Shown here: one piece after another, positions 21,674-30,186 of the stretch
Numbering within the stretch: the stretch's first letter is position 1
Layout of the letters: each line of letters starts with the position of its first letter
IMG/VR virus record: IMGVR_UViG_3300037587_000561
Coordinates: 1-30,849 of that record
Length of the DNA stretch: 30,849 nt
Origin: a virus
Reading direction: 5' to 3' (one strand)
Translations under genes and position numbers: made by a program
Notes under the pieces: generated by a model
What the model was told of the DNA's origin: nothing
Seen by the model: only the letters and a program-made list of their open reading frames with translations
The model's database searches: none

Positions 21674-21917
21674 CGGAACAAAGCGGAACAACGTAGCGGT
21701 ACGCTGCGGCACGTCAAACCCCCGTGTACCGCTTCTAGTGTTTTGTTCCGGTACACGTTCCGCATGAAAACCGGCTACAGGCCGCGCAGGGCCTACGTTG
21801 TACCGTTGTACCACTCTATTACCCACTATAAGTGTTAAATATAAATATATAAGAATATATAAGGGGGAAAATATATAGCTAACATATAAGAGGATTTCGC
21901 GGTACAGCGGTACAACC
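21674..21917. other. Candidate replication origin (gene-free region 21608-22014)
   Basis: The region 21608-22014 holds no gene. Tandem 8-mers GTTGTACC (21797-21804, 21805-21812) lie on one side of an AT-rich segment (about 21813-21898, with runs such as TATAAATATATAAG), and the tandem GCGGTACA (21899-21906, 21907-21914) lies on the other, in opposite orientation. Related single motifs (CGGAACA at 21674 and 21684, GCGGTACG at 21696, GTGTACCGC at 21724) lie to the left. Iterons beside an AT-rich unwinding element are the design of many initiator-dependent origins. The prim-pol/SF3 helicase and the small DNA-binding gene lie next to it on one side and the terminase genes on the other. No experimental support exists. 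Confidence 0.6.
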
Positions 21918-22014
21918 TTCCCGCCCAGATCGAGCTAATCGGGTTTAGGTGCGGGGGGCGCGCTCAACGTGTAGAATCAGAACATGATAGGAATTTTCGC
22001 GCACGAGAGACTCA

Positions 22015-22455
22015 ATGGCTAAAACCGGCCCAAAGCCCAGATACCGATCGGAGTACGCCACGCAGGGCGGCAAGCTGTGCCTGATGGGCTACACCGACGA
22101 GATGCTGGCCGACTTCTTCGAGATCGGTATCGCCACGTTGTACCGGTGGAAAAACCGCCACCCTGAATTCAAGGAGGCGTTGCGGTACAACAAGGCGATA
22201 GACGACGCCGAGGTCGTCTCAGCGTTGCGTCAGCGAGCGATCGGCTACAGCCACGAGGATTGCCACGTATCGAACTACATGGGCGCCATCACCGTTACAA
22301 AGCTCACCAAGCACTATCCGCCCGATACGGCTGCGGCGCTGTTCTGGCTCAGTAACCGACAGCCGCACCTATTCCAGAAAGACCCACAACAAGCCACCAG
22401 CGGCGACAGCGCGGCGGACGCTCTGCGCGAGCTGGCGGAGAGGTTACCGGAGTGA
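22015..22455 (+). CDS. terS: Terminase small subunit
   Basis: The 146-residue product begins MAKTGPKPRYR, a common opening of phage small terminases. It has a helix-turn-helix DNA-binding part (CLMGYTDEMLADFFEIGIATLYRW) and helices through ALRQRAIGYSHED, then HYPPDTAAALFWLSNRQP, typical of this family. It would recognise the packaging site and hand DNA to the large subunit encoded two genes on. It overlaps the next gene at GTGA. Confidence 0.88.
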   Translation: MAKTGPKPRYRSEYATQGGKLCLMGYTDEMLADFFEIGIATLYRWKNRHPEFKEALRYNKAIDDAEVVSALRQRAIGYSHEDCHVSNYMGAITVTKLTKHYPPDTAAALFWLSNRQPHLFQKDPQQATSGDSAADALRELAERLPE

Positions 22456-22628
22456 CGGTAGAACGGTTCAAGGCCGAAAAAGTGCGCGAGCTGCCCGTAG
22501 AGGGGGAGCTGTGCGGCCGTATCCAGGCGCTGATCGCAGAGTACGACGGCGAGATCGGTTTGGCGGCGACGTTAGGCGTTTTGGATCTAATACGGTTCGG
22601 GCTTATAACCGGACAGTCTGACGAATGA
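22452..22628 (+). CDS. 58-residue hypothetical protein between terminase genes
   Basis: The frame starts at GTG 22452, overlapping the small-terminase stop (GTGA), and ends overlapping the large-terminase ATG (ATGA). The product is acidic and probably helical (ERFKAEKVRELPVEGELC, RIQALIAEYDGEIG, AATLGVLDLIRFGLITG). The continuous coupling through the terminase genes supports it being real. No family is recognised. Confidence 0.6.
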   Translation: MTVERFKAEKVRELPVEGELCGRIQALIAEYDGEIGLAATLGVLDLIRFGLITGQSDE

Positions 22629-23935
22629 CACCCCTCCAGGAGCGCCAGGCGGCCCGCTGGTACCCACTGATCGAGCACCCCACACAGATCGCCTTGGTGC
22701 GTGACCGCGTGCGGTTCCCGGTCATTCCTGCGGGCAGGCGGTCGGGCAAGACCGAGCGGTTTAAGCGATTCGTCGCCAAAGAGGCCATGCGCAACCCGAA
22801 CGAGCTGTACTTCATCGCGGCGCCCACTCGTGACCAGGTGAAGAAAATCTATTGGGACGATATGAAGGCGCTCTGCCTGACCGCCTCACTGCCGCGCACG
22901 CCGTCAGAGTCAGAGCTTAAGATATTCTTTCCGAACGGCAGCGAGATTCATCTGATCGGTCTGGACAAGCCGCAGCGCATCGAGGGCATACCCTGGACCG
23001 GCGGCGGCGTTGACGAGATCGCGGACACTAAGCCGCACGCGTGGGAGTCGCACATCTTCCCCGCGCTGAACACAGTCGACCCTACCCGGCCAGATCATCG
23101 GGCGTGGTGCTGGCTGCTGGGCGTGCCTGACGGGCTCAATCACTTCTACGACATGGCTGAATATGCCAAGACTGGCGGCGATCCGCACTGGAAGCTGTAC
23201 CACTGGCCGTCCTCTGACATTCTGCCCGACGACGTGATCGCCGCGGCTAAGCGCTCGATGAGCCCGAAGCAGTACAAGCAGGAGTTCGAGGCATCATTCG
23301 AGACGGCGACCGGCCGGATCTACGAAGACTACGGCCTGGCCAACCACACCACTGAGGAAATCAAACCCCATGAACAGCTGCTTTGGTACCACGACTTCAA
23401 CTACACGCCGATGTCTAGCGGCATTGCTGTGCGTCGGAATACTGATGATATCTACCTCCTCGACGAAATCATATTGGAGAGCGCCGATACGATCGACAGC
23501 GCAAAGGAGTTCGTCGAGAAGTTTAAGAGCCACGATAACAAACACGTCATAATCTACGGTGACCCGGCCGGCAAGGCGGGCGAGAAGCACGGCAAGGAAT
23601 CGGACTACACGCAGATGGAAGCGGTACTGCGCGACAACGGGTGGCGGTTCACGCGGAAGGTGAAGCGGAAGCACCCCGCCATCAAAGACAGACAGAACGC
23701 GGTGCGGGCTAAGATCCTGACAGCAGACGGACATTCCAGCCTGTTTGTCAACACGGCCGCCGCGCCCTATAATCACAAGGGCCTGGCAACGGTACAGCTG
23801 CAAAAAGGCTCAACGTTCCAAGAGGACGACCGGAACGAGTACCAGCACATCACTACCGCGATCGGTTACATGGTCGACTACGAGTGGTCAATTGAACAGC
23901 CAGCGACAAAGCTAAACGTGAGGTTTGCCCGATGA
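22625..23935 (+). CDS. terL: Terminase large subunit
   Basis: This 436-residue protein is the packaging ATPase/nuclease. Walker A is AGRRSGKT (36-43), Walker B is GGVDEIAD with D130 and E131, and the coupling region follows. The nuclease part shows the acidic D257 in YHDFNYTP, YGDPAGK with D313, and the C-terminal DRNEYQHITTAIGYMV. It moves DNA into the prohead through the DUF4055 portal and cuts the concatemer. Its start and stop overlap both neighbours. Confidence 0.93.
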   Translation: MTPLQERQAARWYPLIEHPTQIALVRDRVRFPVIPAGRRSGKTERFKRFVAKEAMRNPNELYFIAAPTRDQVKKIYWDDMKALCLTASLPRTPSESELKIFFPNGSEIHLIGLDKPQRIEGIPWTGGGVDEIADTKPHAWESHIFPALNTVDPTRPDHRAWCWLLGVPDGLNHFYDMAEYAKTGGDPHWKLYHWPSSDILPDDVIAAAKRSMSPKQYKQEFEASFETATGRIYEDYGLANHTTEEIKPHEQLLWYHDFNYTPMSSGIAVRRNTDDIYLLDEIILESADTIDSAKEFVEKFKSHDNKHVIIYGDPAGKAGEKHGKESDYTQMEAVLRDNGWRFTRKVKRKHPAIKDRQNAVRAKILTADGHSSLFVNTAAAPYNHKGLATVQLQKGSTFQEDDRNEYQHITTAIGYMVDYEWSIEQPATKLNVRFAR

Positions 23936-24750
23936 CCACAATCGCCGCCAGTAAGCTTGCCACAATCGGCGCGTCAATCGGCACGACGCTCCCGTCAGCG
24001 GGCGGGCTGGACCCCATACTCGATCCGAACAACCCCAATTTAGTCCTGTTCACCACCATGGACAATATTAGCGGGGCGACGCTGGTGGACGACTCCCCGA
24101 GTGGTAACAACGGGACAATCACCGGGGCCACCGCCGTATCGGGCAAGATCGGTAACGCGCTTACTTTCCCCGGCGCTCTTGACCGTGTTAATTTCGGGAA
24201 CATTCTGAATTCAGTCTTCGCGGGCGCGGGAAAGAAGTTCTCCATGTCGCTGTGGTGCTTAAACTCAGCGGCCGCCGCCAATGAGACAATACTGTCTAAG
24301 TACGGCGATGGGTCCACCGGGGACAATGCCCGGCAGTGGATACTTAGGTACGACGCAAGTGATAAGGTTTCTTTTGTATGGTTTAACAACGGGCAGACCC
24401 AGTTTCGGATAGCCACCACGGACGCCATTCAAACGTCTGGAGCCTATAAGCACATCGTCATAACCTTCGATAACGATGTGCAGACTAATGACGGTTTAGA
24501 TGCCGTAGATTTTTATATGGACAGTGCTCTTGTTTCTGCAACTATCACTGGTACTGATGGCGGTGGAGTGAGCAACCCAATGACGGCTGCTGCCGCAAGA
24601 TTGGCACTAGGGGCGGTAATAGGAACTGCTACCGGCACAGATGCTAATATAAACCCCCTGTCAGGCGATATTGATCAAGTACGGATTTTTGACCGTATCT
24701 TGACGCAGACAGAAATAGATACCCTATTTAACTCAGGAGTAGGTGCGTGA
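23932..24750 (+). CDS. LamG/concanavalin-like virion protein
   Basis: The 272-residue protein has a short low-complexity N-terminus, then a LamG_3-like jelly roll from about residue 40: LVLFTTMDNISGATLVDDSP, GKIGNALTFPG, FSMSLWCLN, WILRYDASDKVSFVWF, YKHIVITFD, and the closing GDIDQVRIFDRILTQTEID. Such domains bind sugars or proteins and decorate phage fibres. Here it sits between the large terminase and the portal, an unusual place for one. Bases 24360-24730 are visibly lower in GC than their neighbours, a sign of separate origin. It overlaps both neighbours. Confidence 0.75.
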   Translation: MTTIAASKLATIGASIGTTLPSAGGLDPILDPNNPNLVLFTTMDNISGATLVDDSPSGNNGTITGATAVSGKIGNALTFPGALDRVNFGNILNSVFAGAGKKFSMSLWCLNSAAAANETILSKYGDGSTGDNARQWILRYDASDKVSFVWFNNGQTQFRIATTDAIQTSGAYKHIVITFDNDVQTNDGLDAVDFYMDSALVSATITGTDGGGVSNPMTAAAARLALGAVIGTATGTDANINPLSGDIDQVRIFDRILTQTEIDTLFNSGVGA

Positions 24751-25241
24751 TGGCAGATTACGTAGACACAAACGAGCCAGGGCTGCCGATCTGCAGCGTC
24801 GGGCATTTCGCTAAGAAGTATCCGCAATTTAAGACGCTGCGCGCACCACTGACGGCAAGCGTGATGGCGTATATCGGCGCAGCAGAGTATAGCGACGTGG
24901 TGGACGTAGGCGACGACGTACCGACCGGCAACGCAGTGTTGACTGACGGCACGTACTACCGGGGGTACCGTAGCTACACCGCCGCCGAACTTGCAGCGGC
25001 GGCGATGACACAGCGCGACGTGCAGGTGATGGCGATTCAAGTCACAACCGTCAGCGGTAAGGCGTTCGACGGCTGCGAAACCAGCCAGAACCGAATGGCC
25101 AGGGCTGTTGCGGTAGGGTCTGCGGGCGACTCGACCATGTGGCGGTTAGCTGATGACAGCTGGGTCAGTGTGACCTGGGAGGAACTGAAAGAGGCGCTGA
25201 AATTGGCGGGCACCGAACAGACCAACCTGTGGGACATCTAA
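24750..25241 (+). CDS. DUF4376-containing protein, fibre-chaperone-like
   Basis: The start is ATG 24750, overlapping the LamG-like stop (TGATG); GTG 24747 is an alternative. AGGAG lies upstream. The 163-residue product ends in the DUF4376 domain: AAAMTQRDVQVMAIQVTTVS then SQNRMARAVAVG, WRLADDSWVSVTWEELKEAL and an LWDI end. DUF4376 occurs in tail-fibre assembly proteins. Together with the LamG-like gene it looks like a receptor-binding unit with its chaperone or adaptor, which is an inference. Confidence 0.7.
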   Translation: MADYVDTNEPGLPICSVGHFAKKYPQFKTLRAPLTASVMAYIGAAEYSDVVDVGDDVPTGNAVLTDGTYYRGYRSYTAAELAAAAMTQRDVQVMAIQVTTVSGKAFDGCETSQNRMARAVAVGSAGDSTMWRLADDSWVSVTWEELKEALKLAGTEQTNLWDI

Positions 25242-25242
25242 C

Positions 25243-25509
25243 ATGAGCGGAATCATAGATTTTACAGACGGGCGGGTGTTCCGCAATCTGCCGAAAGGGG
25301 TCTACACATACGTGGCTAATGTCACGATCGGCCCGATCGTAATGCTGGTGAGTGATGACGGCGGCGCGAACTTCGTGGCGATTCCAGGTGCTAGCTTCGC
25401 CGCTGACGATACTGCGGAGATCGGCATCGCGGAGGACTTCGTGTACAAGGCCACCATGGGCGCGGGCGATACGCTGCGCCTGTCACTGAAAGAGAGCGGG
25501 AAAGCCTAA
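25243..25509 (+). CDS. Small hypothetical virion-region protein
   Basis: The 88-residue product starts two bases after the previous gene. It is beta-rich (IIDFTDGRVFRNL, YTYVANVTIGPIVMLVSDDG, YKATMGAGDTLRLSL), like a small decoration or fibre-linked beta domain. No strong ribosome site is visible, so coupling to the upstream gene is likely. No family is recognised. It stands directly before the portal gene. Confidence 0.55.
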   Translation: MSGIIDFTDGRVFRNLPKGVYTYVANVTIGPIVMLVSDDGGANFVAIPGASFAADDTAEIGIAEDFVYKATMGAGDTLRLSLKESGKA

Positions 25510-25511
25510 CT

Positions 25512-26951
25512 ATGCCAGCATCGACGCAGCACCCGGACTACATCAGCAACCTGCAGCGCTGGGAGCTGGTGCGCGATTGCGTGGAAGGCGAGGACGCCAT
25601 CAAGCTGCGCCGCGACCGGTCAGGCAGTCAGGCGCTTGGCGTCGGCCTGCTGACGGCTGACGGCACGCGGTATCTGCCCGCACCGAACGCCCGCGACAGC
25701 TCGCAAGAGAACCTGGAGCGCTATCTAGCGTACAGGCTGCGGGCGTCGTTTGTTAACTTCACGGGCTTTACGAAGGAGGGCTTGCTGGGCATGGTATTCC
25801 GCAAGCCGGCAGTCATCGAGCTGCCGACCGGGCTGGAGTTCCTGAACGACAACGCAGACGGCGGCGGCACGGGCATTGTGCAGCTGCTGAAAGACGGTAT
25901 CGCCGACACGATGGAAACGGGCCGCTACGGTCTGCTGACTGACTACCCTGAAGCGCCTGCCGGCCTGACTCAAGCGCAAGTCGAAGCGCGGGGGCTGCGC
26001 GCCACAATCAGCACGTACCCCGCCGAATCGATCGTCAACTGGCGGTTTGAGACGGTCGGCACGATCACGCAGCTAACTCTCGTCGTGCTGAAAGAGCTGG
26101 TCGACAAGGTCGAAGACGACTTCGAGGTCGAGCAGGTCACGCACCACCGTGCGCTTGTGCTGATTGACGGCGTATATGCGCAGCAGCTGTACGACGAGGA
26201 CGACAAGCCGATCGGTCCGATGATTGTACCGACTAAGGCGGACGGCTCGACGTGGTCGATTATCCCGTTCCAGTTCGTCGGCAGCCAGAACAACGACCCG
26301 ACGCCGGATAAATCCGTGCTGCTCGACCTGGCCAACGTGAACGTCAGCCACTACCGCAACAGCGCAGACTACGAGGAATCCTCGTTCATGGTCGGCCAGC
26401 CGACGCCGGTGATATCCGGACTGTCGCAGAGCTGGGTCGATGACATCTTGAAAGGCGGCGTAATGTTGGGCAGCCGCACGGCCATACTGCTACCAGACGG
26501 TGGCAGCGGCTCATTGCTACAGGCGGACCCCAACTCTATGCCCGCAGTCGGTATGGAGCGGAAAGAACAGCAGATGATTATGATCGGCGCCCGGATCATC
26601 CAGGATTCGAGCGGCGTAGAGACAGCCGAAGCGGCAAAGATCCGATTCGGCGGCCAGAACAGCAAACTGGCCATGCTAGCGGGTAACTGGGACGAAGCGC
26701 TAACCACTGCCATCAAGTGGGCGGGCGAGTTCCAGGGCACCTCTGACGGCAAAGTGAAGGTCGAGATGAACAAGCAATATTTCGACGCCACACTGACGCC
26801 GCAGGAAGCAATAGCAGGCACCCAGCTACTGGACCGCCGCGTGATCGCCCCGTCCGATCTGCGCGGTAAGCTGCGCAAGACAGGATGGATCGAGATGGAC
26901 CGTACCGACGAGGCCATCGACGACGAAAACGGGGCAGTCGTGCCCGTATGA
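25512..26951 (+). CDS. Portal protein, DUF4055 family
   Basis: This 479-residue protein forms the ring through which DNA enters the head. Visible family features are the N-terminal HPDYISNLQRWELVRDCVEG, the ADGTRYLPAP segment, FVNFTGFTKEGLLGMVFRKP and the ETGRYGLLTDYP block, all typical of DUF4055 portals. The middle is beta-rich, and the end has long helices with GGQNSKLAMLAGNWDEAL. It overlaps the MuF start. Order small terminase, large terminase, portal, MuF, scaffold, coat is standard apart from the inserted LamG unit. Confidence 0.88.
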   Translation: MPASTQHPDYISNLQRWELVRDCVEGEDAIKLRRDRSGSQALGVGLLTADGTRYLPAPNARDSSQENLERYLAYRLRASFVNFTGFTKEGLLGMVFRKPAVIELPTGLEFLNDNADGGGTGIVQLLKDGIADTMETGRYGLLTDYPEAPAGLTQAQVEARGLRATISTYPAESIVNWRFETVGTITQLTLVVLKELVDKVEDDFEVEQVTHHRALVLIDGVYAQQLYDEDDKPIGPMIVPTKADGSTWSIIPFQFVGSQNNDPTPDKSVLLDLANVNVSHYRNSADYEESSFMVGQPTPVISGLSQSWVDDILKGGVMLGSRTAILLPDGGSGSLLQADPNSMPAVGMERKEQQMIMIGARIIQDSSGVETAEAAKIRFGGQNSKLAMLAGNWDEALTTAIKWAGEFQGTSDGKVKVEMNKQYFDATLTPQEAIAGTQLLDRRVIAPSDLRGKLRKTGWIEMDRTDEAIDDENGAVVPV

Positions 26952-28006
26952 CGGTCGCCGATTCGTTCCTGATCGATGCGTCTGCCCGGCACGCTGTGTT
27001 CCTGCAGCGGTTCGCGGGCGGGCTGTCCGGCGAGGTGCAGCAGATCCTCGACGAGATGCGCAAGGACATCGAGCGCATATTCGCCGGGGAGCCGACAGAC
27101 CTGCGCGGCGATCGGGTGGCCGCTGTGCTGGGCCGCGCCCAGAGCACCATAGAGCTGCGGTTGAATAGCCTGTCGCAACGAGTCATCGAACAGATCACCG
27201 AACTGGCTGCAGATGAAGCGGCGTTCAGCGTTAACATGCTCACCGAAGCGTCGACCGTTCCGGCGGTAGCTGTCCCGATTGCTTCAGTCATGGCGGGCGT
27301 ACTGCGCACCGGGATGGACACACCAGTCGGCCCCGCGCAGCTCACTATCGCCGAAGCCCTCGCAGCGTTCAGCCGTGCCAAGTCCCGAGAGATCCGTCAG
27401 ACCATCGCGGACATGGTCGGCCAGGGCGCCACGCTGCCGGAGATCAGCCGCGTAGTGTCCGACCTGATCGACACCAGGCAGAAGCGCCACGCCGATACGC
27501 TCACCCGGACCATCGTCAACCACACGTCGAGCCGTGCCCGGCATGCCGCCCTGGAAGAGAACGCGAGGCTGCTGGAAGGCTACGAATGGGTGGCCGTGCT
27601 GGATCTGCGCACGACGCTGATCTGTGGCGGGCGTGACGGCATGACATACAGGGTCGGGCGGGGGCCGCTGCCCCCGGCGCATTGGAATTGCAGGAGCACG
27701 ATTGCGCCGGTAGTGGCCGATGAGTTCCAGAAGAAACGCCTGCCCGGCTTTAAGAAGCCCACCGGCAAGATTACGCCCGAGACGACTTACGGCGAGTGGC
27801 TGAAGCAACAGACGGCCGGTTTCCAAGACGAGGCGCTAGGGCCGACCCGCGCCAAGCTGTTCCGCGATGGCGGCTTGACGGTGGACCGGTTCAGGAACGA
27901 AACAGGCGTCGTGTACACGCTGGAGCAGCTGCAGGCGCTGGAGCCGTTAGCATTCGAGCGGGCTGCCGTTGACGCGGTAGGCGCTCGCTTGGTTCCGCGC
28001 CCATAA
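26948..28006 (+). CDS. MuF / SPP1 gp7-like head morphogenesis protein
   Basis: The start is ATG 26948, overlapping the portal stop; a longer reading from 26885 lies inside the portal gene. The 352-residue product has a helical first half and then the MuF motif region at about residues 180-260: TRTIVNHTSSRARHAAL, DLRTTLICGGRDGMTY, and the PPAHWNCRSTIAPVV signature with W-N-C-R. These minor head proteins ride with the portal in the prohead. There is no extra toxin domain, the C-terminal extension being short. Confidence 0.88.
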   Translation: MTVADSFLIDASARHAVFLQRFAGGLSGEVQQILDEMRKDIERIFAGEPTDLRGDRVAAVLGRAQSTIELRLNSLSQRVIEQITELAADEAAFSVNMLTEASTVPAVAVPIASVMAGVLRTGMDTPVGPAQLTIAEALAAFSRAKSREIRQTIADMVGQGATLPEISRVVSDLIDTRQKRHADTLTRTIVNHTSSRARHAALEENARLLEGYEWVAVLDLRTTLICGGRDGMTYRVGRGPLPPAHWNCRSTIAPVVADEFQKKRLPGFKKPTGKITPETTYGEWLKQQTAGFQDEALGPTRAKLFRDGGLTVDRFRNETGVVYTLEQLQALEPLAFERAAVDAVGARLVPRP

Positions 28007-28019
28007 TGTTATAACATTA
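28004..28019. repeat. Perfect 16-bp palindrome at the MuF stop codon
   Basis: TAATGTTATAACATTA reads the same on both strands. Its first three bases are the stop codon of the MuF gene. It could be a protein-binding site or an mRNA hairpin, though AT-only pairs with no loop make a weak hairpin. A GC-rich hairpin follows at 28024-28040. Confidence 0.75.
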
Positions 28020-28023
28020 CATC

Positions 28024-28046
28024 AGGCGGTTGTGCCGCCTTGGTTT
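28024..28046 (+). terminator. Terminator-like hairpin after MuF gene
   Basis: AGGCGG (28024-28029) pairs with CCGCCT (28035-28040) around TTGTG. Only TGGTTT follows, so the U-tract is poor. It may partially end transcription between the MuF gene and the scaffold/coat genes, or stabilise the mRNA end. Confidence 0.45.
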
Positions 28047-28073
28047 GTGACCTAAACGATAGAGATTACTGAT

Positions 28074-28724
28074 ATGCCTTTAACTGAAGAAGAGATTGCA
28101 GCACTGCAAGCTGAAAACGCCACGTTAACCACCAGTGTGGCTGACCTGACCACCAGTCAGACCGCTATGCAAGGCAAGATGGACACGCTACTCGGCGAGA
28201 CTAAGAAGGCGAAAGCCGACAAGGCCGCGTCAGAGGAAGCAGCACGGGAAGCAACGGAGGCCGCAGCACGCAAGGGCGGAGACTTCGAGCAGTTGCACAA
28301 GTCGAGCGAGACAGCACGGCAGGGGCTCCAGACGGAACTGGACGGGCTACGCAGCACGGTAGCCAACGAGAAGCGCAACACGGCGGCCCTAAAGATCGCG
28401 ACGGGGCTGGCAGATGGGCATAACGTGGAGCTGCTGGCGAACATTATCAGCGGTCGGCTGAAACCCACCGACGAAGGCGTTAAGGTGCTGGACTCAGCGG
28501 GCAATCTGACCATTTCGACGCTTGACGATTTTAGCGCGGAGGTTAAGAACGACGTGCGGCTCGCATCACTTCTTAAGGGCAATCAATCCGGCGGCGGCGG
28601 TGCCAACGGCGGAGGCAAGGAGAGCAGCGGCGGCGACAAAACGATGCCCCGCGCAGAATTTGAACAACTGAACGCCGCAGGCCGGATGAAATTCATTAAG
28701 GACGGCGGCACAACATACGACTGA
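28074..28724 (+). CDS. Scaffolding-like protein
   Basis: The 216-residue product has a long N-terminal coiled coil (EEEIAALQAENATLTTSVAD onward through TKKAKADKAASEEAA), a middle helix with LATGLADGHNVELLANIISGRL-like content, a Gly/Ser-rich linker (GNQSGGGGANGGG) and a basic C-terminal hook (MPRAEFEQLNAAGRMKFIKD). Highly charged coiled-coil proteins directly before the coat gene are the usual phage scaffolds, which shape the prohead and leave before or during packaging. The C-terminal hook probably binds coat protein. Confidence 0.75.
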   Translation: MPLTEEEIAALQAENATLTTSVADLTTSQTAMQGKMDTLLGETKKAKADKAASEEAAREATEAAARKGGDFEQLHKSSETARQGLQTELDGLRSTVANEKRNTAALKIATGLADGHNVELLANIISGRLKPTDEGVKVLDSAGNLTISTLDDFSAEVKNDVRLASLLKGNQSGGGGANGGGKESSGGDKTMPRAEFEQLNAAGRMKFIKDGGTTYD

Positions 28725-28740
28725 CGAATAGGCACAAACC

Positions 28741-29883
28741 ATGGCTAACACACTGACAAACCTGTCGCCGGACCTCTACGAGGCGCTGGACATCGTATCG
28801 CGGGAGCTGGTGGGCTTTATCCCTTCGGCAACCCTTGATTCTGGCGTTGAGCGCGCCGCTGTCGGGCAACAGGTCCGCAGCTTCGTAGCGCCTGCGTCCA
28901 CCGCGTCGGACATCACCCCGGCGGTTACCGCACCGAATGACGGCGATCAGGTGATCGGTAACGAAGTGATCACGATCAGCAAGTCCCGCGGGGTTTCGTT
29001 CCGCTGGAATGGCGAAGAGCAGAAGGGCGTTAACCACGGCCCGGGCTACTCCGACATCCGGCTGAACCAGATTACGCAGGCTATGCGGACTCTGACCAAC
29101 GAGATCGAGGCTGACGCCGCGGCAACGTTTATCCGCGCTTCGCGGGCATTTGGTACTGCCGGCACCACCCCGTTCGCTTCTGACCTGTCCGACACCGCCC
29201 AGATTCGTAAGATCCTGAGCGATAACGGCGCACCGGTTGCAGGCGGCTGGAATCTGGTATTCGACACCACCGCAGGCGCTAAAATGCGGACCCTGACGCA
29301 GCTCACCAAGGCGAACGAAGGTGGCGAGACCTCGCTGTTGCGTCAAGGTGAACTGGTCAACGTCCACGGCGCCTCCCTGCGTGAATCTGCGCAGGTCAAG
29401 GCGCACACCAAGGGTACCGGCACGTCGTACACTACCGACACCGCAGGCTATGCGGTCGGCGCCACCGTGATCACCCTGATCACCGGCACCGGCGACGTGG
29501 AGGTGGGCGACCCGGTGACCTTCGCGGGCGACGCCAATAAGTATGTTGTCTCTCTTGGTACTGTTGGTGCTGGGCCTATCACGCTGGCGGCTCCAGGCCT
29601 GCGTGAGCCTATCGCGGCATCTGCGGTAGCGATGACGATCGGCGCGGACTATACCGCTAACCTTGCGTTCACTCCCGACGCCTTGGTTATCGCCACCCGT
29701 GTACCCGAGCGCCCCGAGGAAGGCGACCAGGCCGATGACGTGATGATGATCACCGACCCTCGCTCTGGTCTGACCTTCGAGATTGCGCTGTATAAGCAGT
29801 ACCGCCAGGTGCGGTACGAGTTGTCCGCCGCATGGGGTCAGGCGCTCGTGAAGCCGGAGCACTCGGCTATCCTGCTGGGCTAA
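28741..29883 (+). CDS. Major capsid (coat) protein, P22-like
   Basis: This 380-residue protein resembles the P22 coat family: an N-terminal arm, a strand-rich section with GNEVITISKSRGVSFRWNGE, helices through ITQAMRTLTNEIEADAAATF, and an insertion-like beta region (TDTAGYAVGATVITLITGTG then GDPVTFAGDANKYVV) that mirrors the P22 I-domain. The end, GLTFEIALYKQYRQVRYELS, then AAWG, forms the last strands of the HK97 fold. It follows the scaffold gene and precedes a strong terminator. P22-type coats are podovirus-typical, though also found in siphophages. Confidence 0.85.
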   Translation: MANTLTNLSPDLYEALDIVSRELVGFIPSATLDSGVERAAVGQQVRSFVAPASTASDITPAVTAPNDGDQVIGNEVITISKSRGVSFRWNGEEQKGVNHGPGYSDIRLNQITQAMRTLTNEIEADAAATFIRASRAFGTAGTTPFASDLSDTAQIRKILSDNGAPVAGGWNLVFDTTAGAKMRTLTQLTKANEGGETSLLRQGELVNVHGASLRESAQVKAHTKGTGTSYTTDTAGYAVGATVITLITGTGDVEVGDPVTFAGDANKYVVSLGTVGAGPITLAAPGLREPIAASAVAMTIGADYTANLAFTPDALVIATRVPERPEEGDQADDVMMITDPRSGLTFEIALYKQYRQVRYELSAAWGQALVKPEHSAILLG

Positions 29884-29891
29884 TTGGACGG

Positions 29892-29918
29892 GCCGCCCAG
29901 AGCATCGGGCGGCTTTTT
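29892..29918 (+). terminator. Rho-independent terminator after coat gene
   Basis: GCCGCCC (29892-29898) pairs with GGGCGGC (29907-29913) around an eight-base loop, followed by five T (29914-29918). It is a strong intrinsic terminator just after the coat stop. It would limit transcription of the genes beyond, so coat protein would be made in excess over the head-completion proteins. Confidence 0.88.
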
Positions 29919-29940
29919 ACCTTCTACGGGAGCACAGCAC

Positions 29941-30186
29941 ATGAGTCACGGAAAATGCCCGACAGTACGGGTTAGCGATGGCGGCGGCAGCTTCGTCGTT
30001 ATCAACGGATCAGATTTCAACGCAGACGAACACGAACTGTTCGACGCTGCGGCGCCCGCGCTGCGCAAAGGCACGTCTGACTGGTACAAGGCCGAGCTTA
30101 CGGCGGCAGGCGTAGAGTTTGGCGACGACGCGAAGAAGATGGACCTCAAATATCTACATGACGTAATGACGGCGAACGACGAGTAA
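29941..30186 (+). CDS. Small hypothetical head-region protein
   Basis: The start is ATG 29941, with GGGAGC about nine bases upstream; a longer reading begins inside the terminator and is rejected. The 81-residue product begins with PTVRVSDGGGSFVVINGSDF and ends in an acidic helical segment (KKMDLKYLHDVMTANDE). Its place after the coat gene suggests a head-tail joining or head-decoration role. No family is recognised. Confidence 0.55.
   Translation: MSHGKCPTVRVSDGGGSFVVINGSDFNADEHELFDAAAPALRKGTSDWYKAELTAAGVEFGDDAKKMDLKYLHDVMTANDE

Noticed and set aside
28696-29862. 388-residue frame on the minus strand opposite the coat gene
   Set aside because: It is the antisense of a clear coat-protein gene in GC-rich DNA, where long open shadows are expected; no start site or family match.
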